Assembly (NCBI GenBank): GCA_964558655.1
Contig: CAZLEX010000002.1
Location: forward strand, 68,589 to 132,588
Length of the DNA stretch: 64,000 bases
DNA from: RGIG6353 sp964558655
Lineage (GTDB): Bacteria; Bacillota; Clostridia; Oscillospirales; SIG627
Direction: 5' to 3'
Of the stretch, positions 1-8,732 are shown piece after piece. The translations under genes and the position numbers were made by a program. Each line of letters opens with the position of its first letter. Position 1 is the stretch's first letter. The notes below the pieces were generated by a model. The model saw only the letters and a list, made by a program, of their open reading frames with translations, ran no database searches and was not told where the DNA came from.

Positions 1-503
1 AAGGAATAATGATGGGAACCCGTTCCGGTTCCATTGATCCTGCCATTATCACATTCCTTATGGAAAAGGAAAATATGTCCGTTGCCGATATTGATAAAAT
101 GCTTAATAAGCAGTCGGGTATACTCGGTATTTCCGAAAAGACAAGCGACAACCGCGATATCGAGCAGGGAGCCAGAGAGGGAGATCCTCGTTGTTCGCTT
201 ATTGAGTCTATGCTTTGTCATCAGCTTACAAAGTATGTCGGAGGCTATATAGCGGCTATGGGTGGCTGTGACGCTATTGTCTTTACCGGAGGTATCGGAG
301 AAAACAATCCTCACTACCGTAAGAGAGTTGCTCAAAAGCTTGAATTTATGGGAGTTAAGATTGACGATGCGAAGAACGACGCCGCAAAGCGCAACGGTCT
401 TGAAGCCGATGTTTCGGCAGAAGGCTCTTATCCCAAAATTCTTGTAATACCCACCAACGAAGAACTTATGATAGCAAAAGATACATACGAGCTTGTAAAG
501 TAA
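1..503 (+). CDS. ackA: Acetate kinase, C-terminal part (5' end outside window)
   Basis: Acetate kinase interconverts acetate + ATP and acetyl phosphate + ADP in the cytoplasm, the ATP-yielding step of acetate fermentation. The reading frame is open from the window edge (first full codon at position 3), so this is the 3' part of a gene whose start lies upstream. Seen in sequence: the family motif MMGTRSGSIDPAI near the edge, the adenine-binding region FTGGIGENNP, and the usual C-terminal end. About 167 residues of the roughly 400 expected are present. A strong hairpin terminator follows directly, so ackA is the last gene of its transcript. Its usual partner pta would be expected upstream, outside the window. 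Identification is secure from the motifs. Confidence 0.95.
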   Translation, partial: GIMMGTRSGSIDPAIITFLMEKENMSVADIDKMLNKQSGILGISEKTSDNRDIEQGAREGDPRCSLIESMLCHQLTKYVGGYIAAMGGCDAIVFTGGIGENNPHYRKRVAQKLEFMGVKIDDAKNDAAKRNGLEADVSAEGSYPKILVIPTNEELMIAKDTYELVK

Positions 504-514
504 ATCAGAACAGT

Positions 515-551
515 AAAATGCAGATACCGAAAAAACGGTATCTGCATTTTT
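515..551 (+). terminator. Intrinsic terminator of ackA
   Basis: A 15-bp perfect stem (515-529 with 536-550) with an AAAAAA loop is followed by a T run, 11 bases after the ackA stop. The A-rich left arm means it could also work on the minus strand. Confidence 0.9.
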
Positions 552-562
552 GTGTGCCGAAT

Positions 563-604
563 AAAAAATACCGGCGTGGCAAAAATGCCGTGCCGGTATT
601 TTGA
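563..604 (-). terminator. Intrinsic terminator of groES-groEL
   Basis: Left arm 565-575 (AAAATACCGGC) pairs with 592-602, and an inner GGC/GCC stem closes the loop. Read on the minus strand it ends in a T run just past the groEL stop. Together with the ackA terminator it separates the two convergent genes. Confidence 0.85.
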
Positions 605-619
605 TATACAGATGCTTGA

Positions 620-2248
620 TTAATACATACCCATTCCCGGATTGGGAGCTGCTGCGGGAGCGGGATTTTCTTCTTTCTTGTCGGCAACGAGCACTTCGGT
701 TGTAAGTGCAACGGAAGCTACAGAGGAAGCGTTTTGAAGAGCCGAACGGGTAACTTTGGTAGGATCTATAATGCCTGCGTCGAACATATCGACATATTCT
801 TCGCTGTAAGCGTTGAAGCCGTAAGCTTTCTTTCCGGAAGAAAGAATCTTATCGATTACTACCGAACCTTCAAATCCTGCATTTTCGGCAATCTGACGAG
901 CGGGTTCTTCAAGAGCACGAAGAACAATGGAAACACCGACCTTTTCGTCTCCTGAAGTTGTGTCGAGGAGAGCTTTAACTTCGGGAATTACATTGAGTAT
1001 TGCAACTCCGCCGCCGGGAACGATACCGTCTTCAACTGCCGCACGGGTAGCGTTAAGTGCGTCTTCAATACGGAGTTTCTTTTCTTTCATTTCGGATTCT
1101 GTTGCCGCACCTACTTTGATTACCGCAACACCGCCTGCGAGTTTTGCAAGTCTTTCCTGAAGTTTTTCACGGTCGAAATCGGAAGTGGTAGTTTCTATCG
1201 AAGCACGGATTTGTGCAATTCTTGCTTTGATTTCGTCGCTTGAGCCTGCACCGTCAACGATGATGGTGTTTTCTTTGTTTACTTTAACCTGTTTTGCCTG
1301 ACCGAGCTGTTCGATTGTCATATCTTTGAGTTCGAGGCCGAGATCCGCCGTTATAACTTCACCGCCTGTAAGGATAGCGATATCACGAAGCATTTCTTTT
1401 CTTCTGTCACCGAAACCGGGAGCTTTAACGGCAACGCAGGTAAATGTACCGCGAAGTTTGTTTACCAAAAGTGTCGAGAGAGCTTCGCCTTCAACATCTT
1501 CGGCAATTATGACAAGCTTCTTGCCCGATTGAACTATCTGTTCGAGGAGAGGAAGAATTTCCTGAATGTTGGAAATCTTTTTATCTGTAATAAGAATGTA
1601 TGCATCATCAATAACCGCTTCCATCTTGTCTGTGTCGGTTACCATGTAAGGCGAAATGTATCCGCGATCGAACTGCATACCTTCAACGACTTCACAGTAA
1701 GTTTCAGCCGATTTTGATTCTTCAACCGTTATAACACCGTCGGAAGTAACTTTTTCCATAGCATCGGCAATAAGCTTACCTATAAGTTCATCACCTGCCG
1801 AAACCGTACCTATACGAATAATGTCTTCGGTGCCTTTGATTTTCTTCGAGTTCTTGCCGAGTGCTTCGATTGCGGTATCGGTAGCTTTCTGAATACCCTT
1901 GCGGATAATCATGGGGTTAGCACCTGCCGTTACATTCTTCATACCTTCTCTCATAAATGCCTGAGCGAGAATTGTAGCGGTTGTAGTTCCGTCACCTGCA
2001 ACATCGTTTGTTTTTGTGGCAACTTCGCGAACAAGCTGTGCTCCCATGTTTTCAAAAGCGTCTTCAAGTTCTATTTCCTTTGCAATTGTTACTCCGTCGT
2101 TTGTGATGAGGGGAGCACCGTACTTCTTTTCAAGTACAACATTGCGGCCTTTGGGACCGAGTGTTACTTTAACTGTATCTGCGAGTTTATCAACACCCGC
2201 AAGAAGCTTATTGCGTGCTTCAATTCCGTAAATGAGTTCTTTTGCCAT
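620..2248 (-). CDS. groL: Chaperonin GroEL (Hsp60)
   Basis: The 60-kDa ATP-dependent chaperonin subunit forms a double heptameric ring and folds proteins with GroES in the cytoplasm. Seen: N-terminus MAKELIYGIEARNKLLAGVD, the ATP-binding motif VTLGPKGRNVV, VAGDGTTTATILA, the equatorial VEDGIVPGGGVA segment, and a short Gly/Met tail (PNPGMGMY) in place of a full GGM repeat. Full length at 542 residues. An upstream in-frame ATG at 2254 exists, but AGGAGG sits eight bases from the ATG at 2248 and only two from the other, so 2248 is preferred. Lies 15 bp downstream of groES and is co-transcribed with it under CIRCE control. Confidence 0.98.
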   Translation of the reverse strand: MAKELIYGIEARNKLLAGVDKLADTVKVTLGPKGRNVVLEKKYGAPLITNDGVTIAKEIELEDAFENMGAQLVREVATKTNDVAGDGTTTATILAQAFMREGMKNVTAGANPMIIRKGIQKATDTAIEALGKNSKKIKGTEDIIRIGTVSAGDELIGKLIADAMEKVTSDGVITVEESKSAETYCEVVEGMQFDRGYISPYMVTDTDKMEAVIDDAYILITDKKISNIQEILPLLEQIVQSGKKLVIIAEDVEGEALSTLLVNKLRGTFTCVAVKAPGFGDRRKEMLRDIAILTGGEVITADLGLELKDMTIEQLGQAKQVKVNKENTIIVDGAGSSDEIKARIAQIRASIETTTSDFDREKLQERLAKLAGGVAVIKVGAATESEMKEKKLRIEDALNATRAAVEDGIVPGGGVAILNVIPEVKALLDTTSGDEKVGVSIVLRALEEPARQIAENAGFEGSVVIDKILSSGKKAYGFNAYSEEYVDMFDAGIIDPTKVTRSALQNASSVASVALTTEVLVADKKEENPAPAAAPNPGMGMY

Positions 2249-2263
2249 AATCATTACCTCCTG

Positions 2264-2548
2264 TTATTCTACGATAGCGAGAATGTCGCTCTGTCTTACA
2301 ACGATGTAATCGTTTCCGTCGATTTTGACTTCGGTACCCGAATATTTGCTTGTGATTACTCGGTCTCCGACTTTAACCGTCATTTTAACTTCGTTTCCGT
2401 CAACCATGCCGCCGGGACCTACTTCAACAACTTCGGCAACGGAAGGTTTTTCCTGTGCACTTGCAGTAAGAATGATACCGCTCTTTGTGGTCTCTTCAGC
2501 TTCAACCTGCTTGAGAACCACTCTGTCAAGTAATGGCTTTAATTTCAT
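2264..2548 (-). CDS. groS: Co-chaperonin GroES (Hsp10)
   Basis: The 10-kDa heptameric lid of the GroEL chamber. Seen: MKLKPLLDRVVLKQ at the N-terminus, a mobile-loop region EETTKSGIIL, and the C-terminal VRQSDILAIVE; 94 residues, normal for the family. AGGAGG precedes the ATG. First gene of the groES-groEL operon. The CIRCE operator and a promoter lie just upstream (2591-2657), implying HrcA repression and heat-shock induction, as known for this operon in Firmicutes. Confidence 0.98.
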   Translation of the reverse strand: MKLKPLLDRVVLKQVEAEETTKSGIILTASAQEKPSVAEVVEVGPGGMVDGNEVKMTVKVGDRVITSKYSGTEVKIDGNDYIVVRQSDILAIVE

Positions 2549-2590
2549 GATAATACCTCCTGATATATTAATTAATTTTTTTCATTTTAT

Positions 2591-2617
2591 TTAGCACTCT
2601 TTTTTATTGAGTGCTAA
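2591..2617. promoter_or_regulatory. CIRCE operator (HrcA binding site)
   Basis: Perfect inverted repeat TTAGCACTC - 9 bases - GAGTGCTAA, identical to the known CIRCE consensus. It lies in the groES leader between promoter and start codon, the standard arrangement for HrcA repression. No hrcA gene is in the window. Confidence 0.97.
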
Positions 2618-2629
2618 CTCACAGTACAT

Positions 2630-2657
2630 ATTTTACACTAAAGAATGGAAAAATCAA
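2630..2657 (-). promoter_or_regulatory. Sigma-A-type promoter of groES-groEL
   Basis: Read on the minus strand: -35 TTGATT (2652-2657), 16-base spacer, -10 TAAAAT (2630-2635), immediately upstream of CIRCE. Confidence 0.75.
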
Positions 2658-2691
2658 GGGTTTTTTTGATTATTCACATTTATTTAACAAT

Positions 2692-4674
2692 TTATAACAT
2701 ATTTAGAAATTCTTTTTCAGAAATGACCTTAATACCAAGTTCTGTCGCCTTTTGAAGTTTGCTACCCGCCTCTTTTCCGGCTACAACGAAAGCCGTTTTT
2801 TTGGAAACAGACGAAGAAGCTTTTCCGCCGTTGTCGGCAATTATCTTTTCAATATCGGCTCTTGAAAGCGTTTCGAGAGTTCCGGTTACGACGATTGTCA
2901 TACCGGAAAGTTTTTCCGATACGGAAGTGTTTATAAATTCCGTGTTTATGCCTGCATTTACCATGCGTTCGATTATTGTGCGGCTTGTGGGGTGAGAAAA
3001 GAAATTAACAACGCTTTGTGCCGATATTTCCCCAATTCCGTCTATTGTCATGAGAGTATCAGCCGAAGCACTTGAAACCGCATCAAGAGTTTTCAGCCTT
3101 TGTGCAATCAAGTAGGCGGCTTTTTCACCTACATGATTTATCCCCAAACCGTAAATCAACCTCGAAAGACAGAGCTTTTTTGAATTGTTCACGGACTGTA
3201 TGAGATTTTTCGACGATTTTTCTCCCATTCTGTCCAAATTCGAAATTTTGTCAAGCTCAAGATAATACAAGTCGGAAATATCTTTTATAAGTGAATTTTT
3301 TACAAGCAACGATACGATTGAAGGTCCCAATCCTTCTATGTTCATTGCGTCGCGGGAGGCAAAGTGTACAATTCTTCTTTCTGTCTGTGCGGGACAGGAG
3401 GCGTTCGTACAGCGTATGGCAGCTTCGCTTGAGTCGAAAAACAGGGGCTCGTTGCATGACGGACAGTAAGGGGGAAATTCAAATTCTTTTAGGTTTTCCT
3501 TACGCTTTGTTTTGTCCACACGAACAACTTCCGGTATGATTTCACCGGCTTTGCGGACTATTACAGTGTCACCTACCCGTATGTCTTTTTCCTTTATAAA
3601 ATCTTTGTTGTGAAGCGTTGCTTTTGAAACATTTGTTCCGGCAAGGCGAATCGTTTTGAAATTGGCATTAGGCGTTATGACGCCGGTACGGCCTACCTGA
3701 AGAGTTATCGCTTCAAGTAAAGTGGGTTTTTCTTCCGGAGGATATTTATACGCATAAGCCCATTTCGGCACATTTGACAGTTCGCCCAAAAAATCCCGCT
3801 TTTCCAGACTGTCGACTTTTACGACGGCTCCGTCCATATCGAAAGAAAGTTTATCGCGGTTTTCTCCACGCTCGAGAATGTCGCGGTAAATCATCTCAAA
3901 GTCATCGTATGATTTAACATCGGGAGATACTGCAAAGCCCATTTTTGAGAGAAAATCCAAAGATTCTGCATGAGAAGAAAATACATATTTGTCGGAAACG
4001 ATTTTTTGGATATTGAATACGAGTATGGACAATTTTCTTTTTGCGGTTACGGAGGAATCAAGTTGTCTGAGAGAACCTGCCGCCGCATTTCTCGGATTCG
4101 CAAAAAGCACTTCTCCCAGCATTTCGCGTTCTTCATTCAAGGCTTCAAAAACTTTTTTCGGCATATATACCTCGCCTCTTACCTCAAGAAACGGTATTTG
4201 CTCGGGTAAAACAAGGGGAACGGAACCTACGGTTTTCAAATTTTCCGTGATATTTTCTCCGACTTCACCGTCACCGCGTGTCGAACCGCGTACAAAACGC
4301 CCCATTTCGTACTCCAAAGATACCGAGAGACCGTCGATTTTATATTCTACATCAAAGAGAGTTTTCCCAACTGAATCCGTAATTTTGCTTAAAGAAGAAA
4401 AAAGTTCCTCACGGCTGAAAACATCTTGCAAACTTTTCATAGGAACTTCGTGTACGACTTTTTCAAATTTGCCGAGTACAGCTCCTCCGACACGCTTGGT
4501 AGGGGAGAGCGGATCGTCGAACTGCGGATATTTGCTTTCCAAATCCTGAAGCTCTCTGTAAAGCTTGTCGTATTCAAAATCCGATATTACCGGAGAATCT
4601 TCAACATAATATTTACGGCTGTGATAACGCAACTCGCTTCTTAGCTGCTCAATCCGTTTTTTTATTTCTTCCAT
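2692..4674 (-). CDS. ligA: NAD-dependent DNA ligase LigA
   Basis: Seals 5'-phosphate/3'-hydroxyl nicks using NAD+, in replication and repair. Seen in order: N-terminal Ia domain (YYVEDSPVISDFEYDKLY), adenylation domain with the active-site lysine in EYKIDGLS (about residue 112), the OB domain, a four-cysteine zinc finger (CPSC ... CTNASC), helix-hairpin-helix region, and a C-terminal BRCT domain (MTIVVTGTLETLSRADIEK). Length of 660 residues is typical. An upstream TTGACA/TATAAT promoter suggests independent transcription. groES lies downstream on the same strand but has its own CIRCE promoter. Confidence 0.97.
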   Translation of the reverse strand: MEEIKKRIEQLRSELRYHSRKYYVEDSPVISDFEYDKLYRELQDLESKYPQFDDPLSPTKRVGGAVLGKFEKVVHEVPMKSLQDVFSREELFSSLSKITDSVGKTLFDVEYKIDGLSVSLEYEMGRFVRGSTRGDGEVGENITENLKTVGSVPLVLPEQIPFLEVRGEVYMPKKVFEALNEEREMLGEVLFANPRNAAAGSLRQLDSSVTAKRKLSILVFNIQKIVSDKYVFSSHAESLDFLSKMGFAVSPDVKSYDDFEMIYRDILERGENRDKLSFDMDGAVVKVDSLEKRDFLGELSNVPKWAYAYKYPPEEKPTLLEAITLQVGRTGVITPNANFKTIRLAGTNVSKATLHNKDFIKEKDIRVGDTVIVRKAGEIIPEVVRVDKTKRKENLKEFEFPPYCPSCNEPLFFDSSEAAIRCTNASCPAQTERRIVHFASRDAMNIEGLGPSIVSLLVKNSLIKDISDLYYLELDKISNLDRMGEKSSKNLIQSVNNSKKLCLSRLIYGLGINHVGEKAAYLIAQRLKTLDAVSSASADTLMTIDGIGEISAQSVVNFFSHPTSRTIIERMVNAGINTEFINTSVSEKLSGMTIVVTGTLETLSRADIEKIIADNGGKASSSVSKKTAFVVAGKEAGSKLQKATELGIKVISEKEFLNML

Positions 4675-4705
4675 AATTGAAACTCCTTAAAAGTTTTACT
4701 GTTTA

Positions 4706-4735
4706 ATTATACTAAATATACCCTTAATTTGTCAA
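4706..4735 (-). promoter_or_regulatory. Promoter of ligA
   Basis: Minus-strand TTGACA (4730-4735), 18-base spacer, TATAAT (4706-4711), about 30 bases upstream of the ligA start. Confidence 0.8.
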
Positions 4736-4754
4736 ATATATTTTACGGCATTAT

Positions 4755-4811
4755 GAAAAAACGGGAGCCGCAGAAAACGGTTTTGCGACCGTTTTTATTA
4801 CAGCTCCCGTT
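4755..4811 (-). terminator. Terminator of the 10171-4827 operon
   Basis: Outer stem AACGGGAGC (4760-4768) pairs with GCTCCCGTT (4803-4811), and an inner stem AAAACGG/CCGTTTT is nested inside. On the minus strand a T run follows the outer stem. It lies just after the SIS-domain gene. Confidence 0.75.
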
Positions 4812-4826
4812 ACAGTTCAGCTTTAA

Positions 4827-5447
4827 TCAGTCAAAAAGTATTTTTTCCGTTTGTGCACACAGATAATGGTACATCGGAAGATGATGCTCCTGTACTTTGA
4901 AAGTTTCGGTTTCCGGAGACCTGAGCGTAACATCGCAGAGTTTTGAAAGTTTGCTGTCTTTACAGCCGGTCATTCCGACGGTTTTCATTCCTATTGCTTT
5001 CGCCGCAATAACCGCATTGACAACATTTGACGAATTTCCGGAGGTTGATATACCTATGAGTAAATCTTCTTTTCTTCCGTATCCGAATGTCATTTGAGCA
5101 TACGCCATATCGGGTTCCACATCGTTTATATAGGCCGACAAGATGGCACATTGGCTGGGGAGGGAAATTGCGGGAACGGCTCTTTGAAGGTTTTTTGCGA
5201 ATGTTTCGGGATTTTCTGCATATCCTTCAAACATTTTGCACTCCTCTTGCGTAAGTTTCCTTTTCGACAAAAATCCTTTCATGAGTTCTCCCACAATGTG
5301 TTCGGCATCGGCACAGCTTCCACCGTTTCCGCAGACAAGGATTTTTCCGCCTTTATTGTATGTATCGACCATCATGGAGACGGTTTTTTCAAGATTATCT
5401 TTCATTCCGGTAAGTTCCGGATATCTTTGCATTAATTCGTTAATCAT
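4827..5447 (-). CDS. SIS-domain sugar-phosphate isomerase, GmhA-like
   Basis: SIS-fold protein closest in feel to GmhA (sedoheptulose-7-phosphate isomerase) and DiaA. Seen: the phosphosugar-binding motif ILVCGNGGSCADAEHIVGEL, a second SIS motif GISTSGNSSNVVNA, and a C-terminal EHHLPMYHYLC segment (EHxxxH is typical of GmhA). The frame extends to a GTG at 5468, but the ATG at 5447 has AGAGG eight bases upstream and overlaps the ROK kinase stop by eight bases, so coupled translation from 5447 is preferred (206 residues). Last gene of an operon with a ROK kinase and a GH2 glycosidase. The exact substrate is not evident. A sugar phosphate made by the neighbouring kinase is the natural guess. Confidence 0.8.
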   Translation of the reverse strand: MINELMQRYPELTGMKDNLEKTVSMMVDTYNKGGKILVCGNGGSCADAEHIVGELMKGFLSKRKLTQEECKMFEGYAENPETFAKNLQRAVPAISLPSQCAILSAYINDVEPDMAYAQMTFGYGRKEDLLIGISTSGNSSNVVNAVIAAKAIGMKTVGMTGCKDSKLSKLCDVTLRSPETETFKVQEHHLPMYHYLCAQTEKILFD

Positions 5448-6396
5448 TCTTTTTATCCTCTTCTTCACCTATTATTGCTACCGATATTGCGGCACAGTCG
5501 CCTATCGCCTCTCCCAATTCTGCGGGTAAAATTCTGCATACACTCCTTGAAGCGTAAAGACTCTCTTTCTCCAAAGTTTTTTGCATTGAATCTCTGAGCA
5601 GATTTTCGCTTCTCGTAAATATACTTCCTATGACGATGGCTTCGGGATTGAGGATATCCACAATAACAGCCAGCCCCCGTCCCAAATACTCTCCGCAAAG
5701 GCTGTATACTTCTTTTGCGTCCTCGTATCCTTCGTCGGCACGGTCGGCAATGATTTTTGCGTTTATCCCGTCAATACTGTCGCGGCTTTCGCAAAACGAA
5801 GGCTGTTTGCCCATTTGAAAAAGTTCGAGTGCACGGGTTTTTCCAAGCTGTGCTATTCCGCTTCCGCTGCAAAATCCTTCAAACGATCCGGATTTGCCAA
5901 AGCCTACGGGACCGAAGCTGTCAAGTCTTATATGACCTACTTCTCCTGCCATTCCGCAGGTTCCGTCATAGAGATGACCGTTTAAAATAAGACCTGCTCC
6001 AAGCCCGGTACCGAAAGTGAGAAAGACCATATTTTCCGTACCCTTGCCCGCACCGAATTTCCATTCGGCCAAAGCACAGGCGTTGGCGTCGTTTTGCAAA
6101 TAAGCTTTAACTCCGTATCTCTTTTGCAAAATTTCGGTTATGTGCACATCGTCCCAGCCGGGAAGATTGGGCGGAGACATGATGACGCCTTTTTTTGAAT
6201 CGAGCGGTCCTCCGCAGCTTATTCCTATGGCATCTGCTTTGTCTTTTCCGATTACTCTATCCGTCACCTTTAAGATGTTCTCTAAAGTTGAGGCGAAATC
6301 CGATGTCTTAAACTTTTCCTTTTCAATGACTTTTCCGTCATGTGCGGCTTTTACAACCGCACATTTCGTTCCGCCTATATCTATGCCTATATACAT
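5440..6396 (-). CDS. ROK-family sugar kinase without the usual zinc motif
   Basis: Predicted cytoplasmic ATP-dependent sugar kinase. Seen: N-terminal phosphate motif IGIDIGGTKCAVV, catalytic-base region QNDANACALAEW (Asp about residue 103), GTGLGAGLILNG, and GEVGHIRL. In most ROK kinases the last motif is followed by a CxCGxxGCxE zinc site. Here the matching stretch reads FGKSGSFEGFCSGSG and has only one cysteine, so zinc is probably not bound. Length of 318 residues is normal. It starts 3 bp downstream of the GH2 gene and overlaps the SIS gene. Likely phosphorylates a monosaccharide released by the glycosidase. Substrate unknown. Confidence 0.85.
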   Translation of the reverse strand: MYIGIDIGGTKCAVVKAAHDGKVIEKEKFKTSDFASTLENILKVTDRVIGKDKADAIGISCGGPLDSKKGVIMSPPNLPGWDDVHITEILQKRYGVKAYLQNDANACALAEWKFGAGKGTENMVFLTFGTGLGAGLILNGHLYDGTCGMAGEVGHIRLDSFGPVGFGKSGSFEGFCSGSGIAQLGKTRALELFQMGKQPSFCESRDSIDGINAKIIADRADEGYEDAKEVYSLCGEYLGRGLAVIVDILNPEAIVIGSIFTRSENLLRDSMQKTLEKESLYASRSVCRILPAELGEAIGDCAAISVAIIGEEEDKKND

Positions 6397-6399
6397 AAT

Positions 6400-8700
6400 T
6401 TATTTTCCTTCTGTCAAAGCGTTAAATTTGTCAAGCCACTTTTTGTAAGATGCGAAATCAAACGGGGGGAGACCGGTAAGGTAGTGATTGTAGTAAATCT
6501 TGCCGTCTCTCTTCCATTCGATGACAAGGAAACGCTTTTCGGGATACATCATCTTTATGTAAGCGTCTTTGAAATTTGAATTTGCCTTTACTTTTATTGT
6601 ATCCTGCGCGTATACTTCGGAAGTGTCTATATCGTAAACTTTGTATTCGAGAACGGCATCCGAGAGGGTATCGTTTGACGCAACGACCGTATATACCCAG
6701 TCGTGCATTTCTTCTATCATTATCGCAATCGGTTCCTGAGAACGCTTTATGTAGTAGTATGCGAGTTTTTTGTCGAAGAAATAGTCAACGACCGCATCGG
6801 ACATCTGAGGCCACCCGTCAAGTATATTCCACCACATGATACCGCTTGTGCGAGGCTTGTTTATTCTCATTCGTTCGATGAAGAATTTATCTGCCTCTGC
6901 CTGTGATATCTGAGACGCAAGGACAAAATCTTCGAGATTTTCCGGTTCAAAATCGAACAGCTGTTTTATCTGGTCCCACATGAGCCGTACTCTGAAATCG
7001 TTTCCGCCTTGATCGGAAGAGTGGAGTGTCCACTGTTCGTTGAATATAGGCCATACACATTCTTCGTCAACCGTCTTTTTAATGGTTTCAACCGATGGAC
7101 TTCCGTGATATCCGGTCTCGCTTATAAAATTGGTGAGAGCGTTTTTGTAATAGTCGGCTTTGTAATAATCGCGGGAACCCCAGAGATGATTTTCCGTCAA
7201 AACATTGTTTGCTTCGGAATTGTATTTTTCAAATGTTTTTCCCGAAATATACGGAGAACTCGGAAGATAAGGTCTTCCGGCGTCGTGATGACATACGACA
7301 TCTTTGAAAATTTCTCTTGTGATTTTGTCGAAATCGGGATTGAAGTGGTCGGCGGTACAGGTACTGTCGAGTTCGTTGTCGCCCGCCCAAAGAATAATGG
7401 AGGGGTGGTTACGGAATTTTCTGACGGCCCATGTTGCTTCGGAGCGTATGTTGTCGATGTATTCTTTTTCAAGAGACGGTCTTCCGCCGGCAAGCATGAA
7501 GTCCTGCCATACCATAATTCCGTGACGGTCGCAGTAGTCGTAGAAAATTTTGTCTTCGTATACTCCGCCTGCCCATACCCTCAAAATGTTGCAGTGTGTA
7601 TCGGTGAGAAGTCCCAAAGCCTTTTCGTATCTTAAACGGTCGCGGCTGTGATATGCGTCGAGCGGAACCCAGTTTGTTCCCTTGCACATAATCTCCACAC
7701 CGTTTATTATAAACTTAAAGTGAGCGTTTTCTTCGTAAACGGTATCGGTGCGTTTCAGTTCCACCGTGCGTATACCCATATTCATTTTTTCACTTGCTTT
7801 GACTTCGCCGTCGGAAATAAGTTCGAATGTCACATCGTAAACATTCGCATCTCCGTAACCGTAAGGCCACCAAAGCTTCGGATTTTGAATTTCAATTTCA
7901 AATCTGAGAAGTTTGCTGCGGGTTTTGACCTTAACGGTCTTTTCAAACTTGCTATCTTTGCATACACCGGATACACGGACTTCGGAGTTGTTCTTTCCGA
8001 ATTCGAAAAAGGGCATCTTTATGACGAATCTGAAACTCATGAGGGCTTTCTTTTCGTCTAAGCTGAACAGGTCGTAGCTACATTCTTCAAATCCGTACTC
8101 GTCTACTATCCATATAGCAGCGTCTTTGTATATGCCGGCACTTACCGCACGCGGCATAATATCCCAGCCGAAACAGTGAGCGGGCTTTCTCATGAAGCAA
8201 TGCATTCCGAGTCCCCAGTTTATCTGATACTTGCTGTATGTTTGGTTGAAAGCATACATAACAGCCGATTTGATGTGAACATGGAGAATATTGCGTTCTT
8301 TTACTTTTACAAAGTTTGTTATGTCGAAATTAATGTCGGTATAGGCATTATCCGACGAATATACTTTTTCGCCGTTTATGTAATAATCGGCAAAGCAGTC
8401 CACTGCTCCGAAATTAAGCTCAATACGGTTGTTTGCGGGAACCTCGTCAATTTGAAATTCTTTTTCGTACCACCATTCGTATGTTTCGAATATTTCATTT
8501 TTTTCGGTAGCCATACCTTTAAACAGTTCTTTCGGTATAACTCCGGCGTTTGCCAAATCCAATTCGACATTTCCCGGAACTGTTGCGTCAACACAGGCAA
8601 CGCCCTCTTTTCCGAGTTCTTTAGGTTCGGAAACGGAAACGGTTTCGACGGGATAGTAGAATAATTTCCATTTTCCGTTTAAATCGATGATTTTTTTCAT
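6400..8700 (-). CDS. Glycoside hydrolase family 2, beta-mannosidase-like
   Basis: Predicted exo-beta-mannosidase acting on oligosaccharides; no signal peptide, so cytoplasmic. Seen: GH2 N-terminal jelly-roll beginning DLNGKWKLFYYPVE and VPGNVELDL, GTNWVPLDAYHSRDR typical of the mannosidase branch, RVWAGGVYE, acid/base motif ILWAGDNELD (Glu about 443), and candidate nucleophile FISETGYHG (Glu about 528). The 766 residues fit bacterial beta-mannosidases. AGGAG precedes the ATG. Follows PAP2 by 32 bp and is followed after 3 bp by the ROK kinase, indicating an operon for uptake-derived mannosides or related glycans. Other GH2 specificities cannot be excluded. Confidence 0.88.
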   Translation of the reverse strand: MKKIIDLNGKWKLFYYPVETVSVSEPKELGKEGVACVDATVPGNVELDLANAGVIPKELFKGMATEKNEIFETYEWWYEKEFQIDEVPANNRIELNFGAVDCFADYYINGEKVYSSDNAYTDINFDITNFVKVKERNILHVHIKSAVMYAFNQTYSKYQINWGLGMHCFMRKPAHCFGWDIMPRAVSAGIYKDAAIWIVDEYGFEECSYDLFSLDEKKALMSFRFVIKMPFFEFGKNNSEVRVSGVCKDSKFEKTVKVKTRSKLLRFEIEIQNPKLWWPYGYGDANVYDVTFELISDGEVKASEKMNMGIRTVELKRTDTVYEENAHFKFIINGVEIMCKGTNWVPLDAYHSRDRLRYEKALGLLTDTHCNILRVWAGGVYEDKIFYDYCDRHGIMVWQDFMLAGGRPSLEKEYIDNIRSEATWAVRKFRNHPSIILWAGDNELDSTCTADHFNPDFDKITREIFKDVVCHHDAGRPYLPSSPYISGKTFEKYNSEANNVLTENHLWGSRDYYKADYYKNALTNFISETGYHGSPSVETIKKTVDEECVWPIFNEQWTLHSSDQGGNDFRVRLMWDQIKQLFDFEPENLEDFVLASQISQAEADKFFIERMRINKPRTSGIMWWNILDGWPQMSDAVVDYFFDKKLAYYYIKRSQEPIAIMIEEMHDWVYTVVASNDTLSDAVLEYKVYDIDTSEVYAQDTIKVKANSNFKDAYIKMMYPEKRFLVIEWKRDGKIYYNHYLTGLPPFDFASYKKWLDKFNALTEGK

Positions 8701-8732
8701 AAATGCTCCTTTTGTTTTTGTTTATTTCAGCC

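Noticed and set aside
7009..7635. 208-codon frame on the plus strand within the GH2 gene
   Set aside because: Antisense shadow; Val/Phe-rich composition and no start signal.
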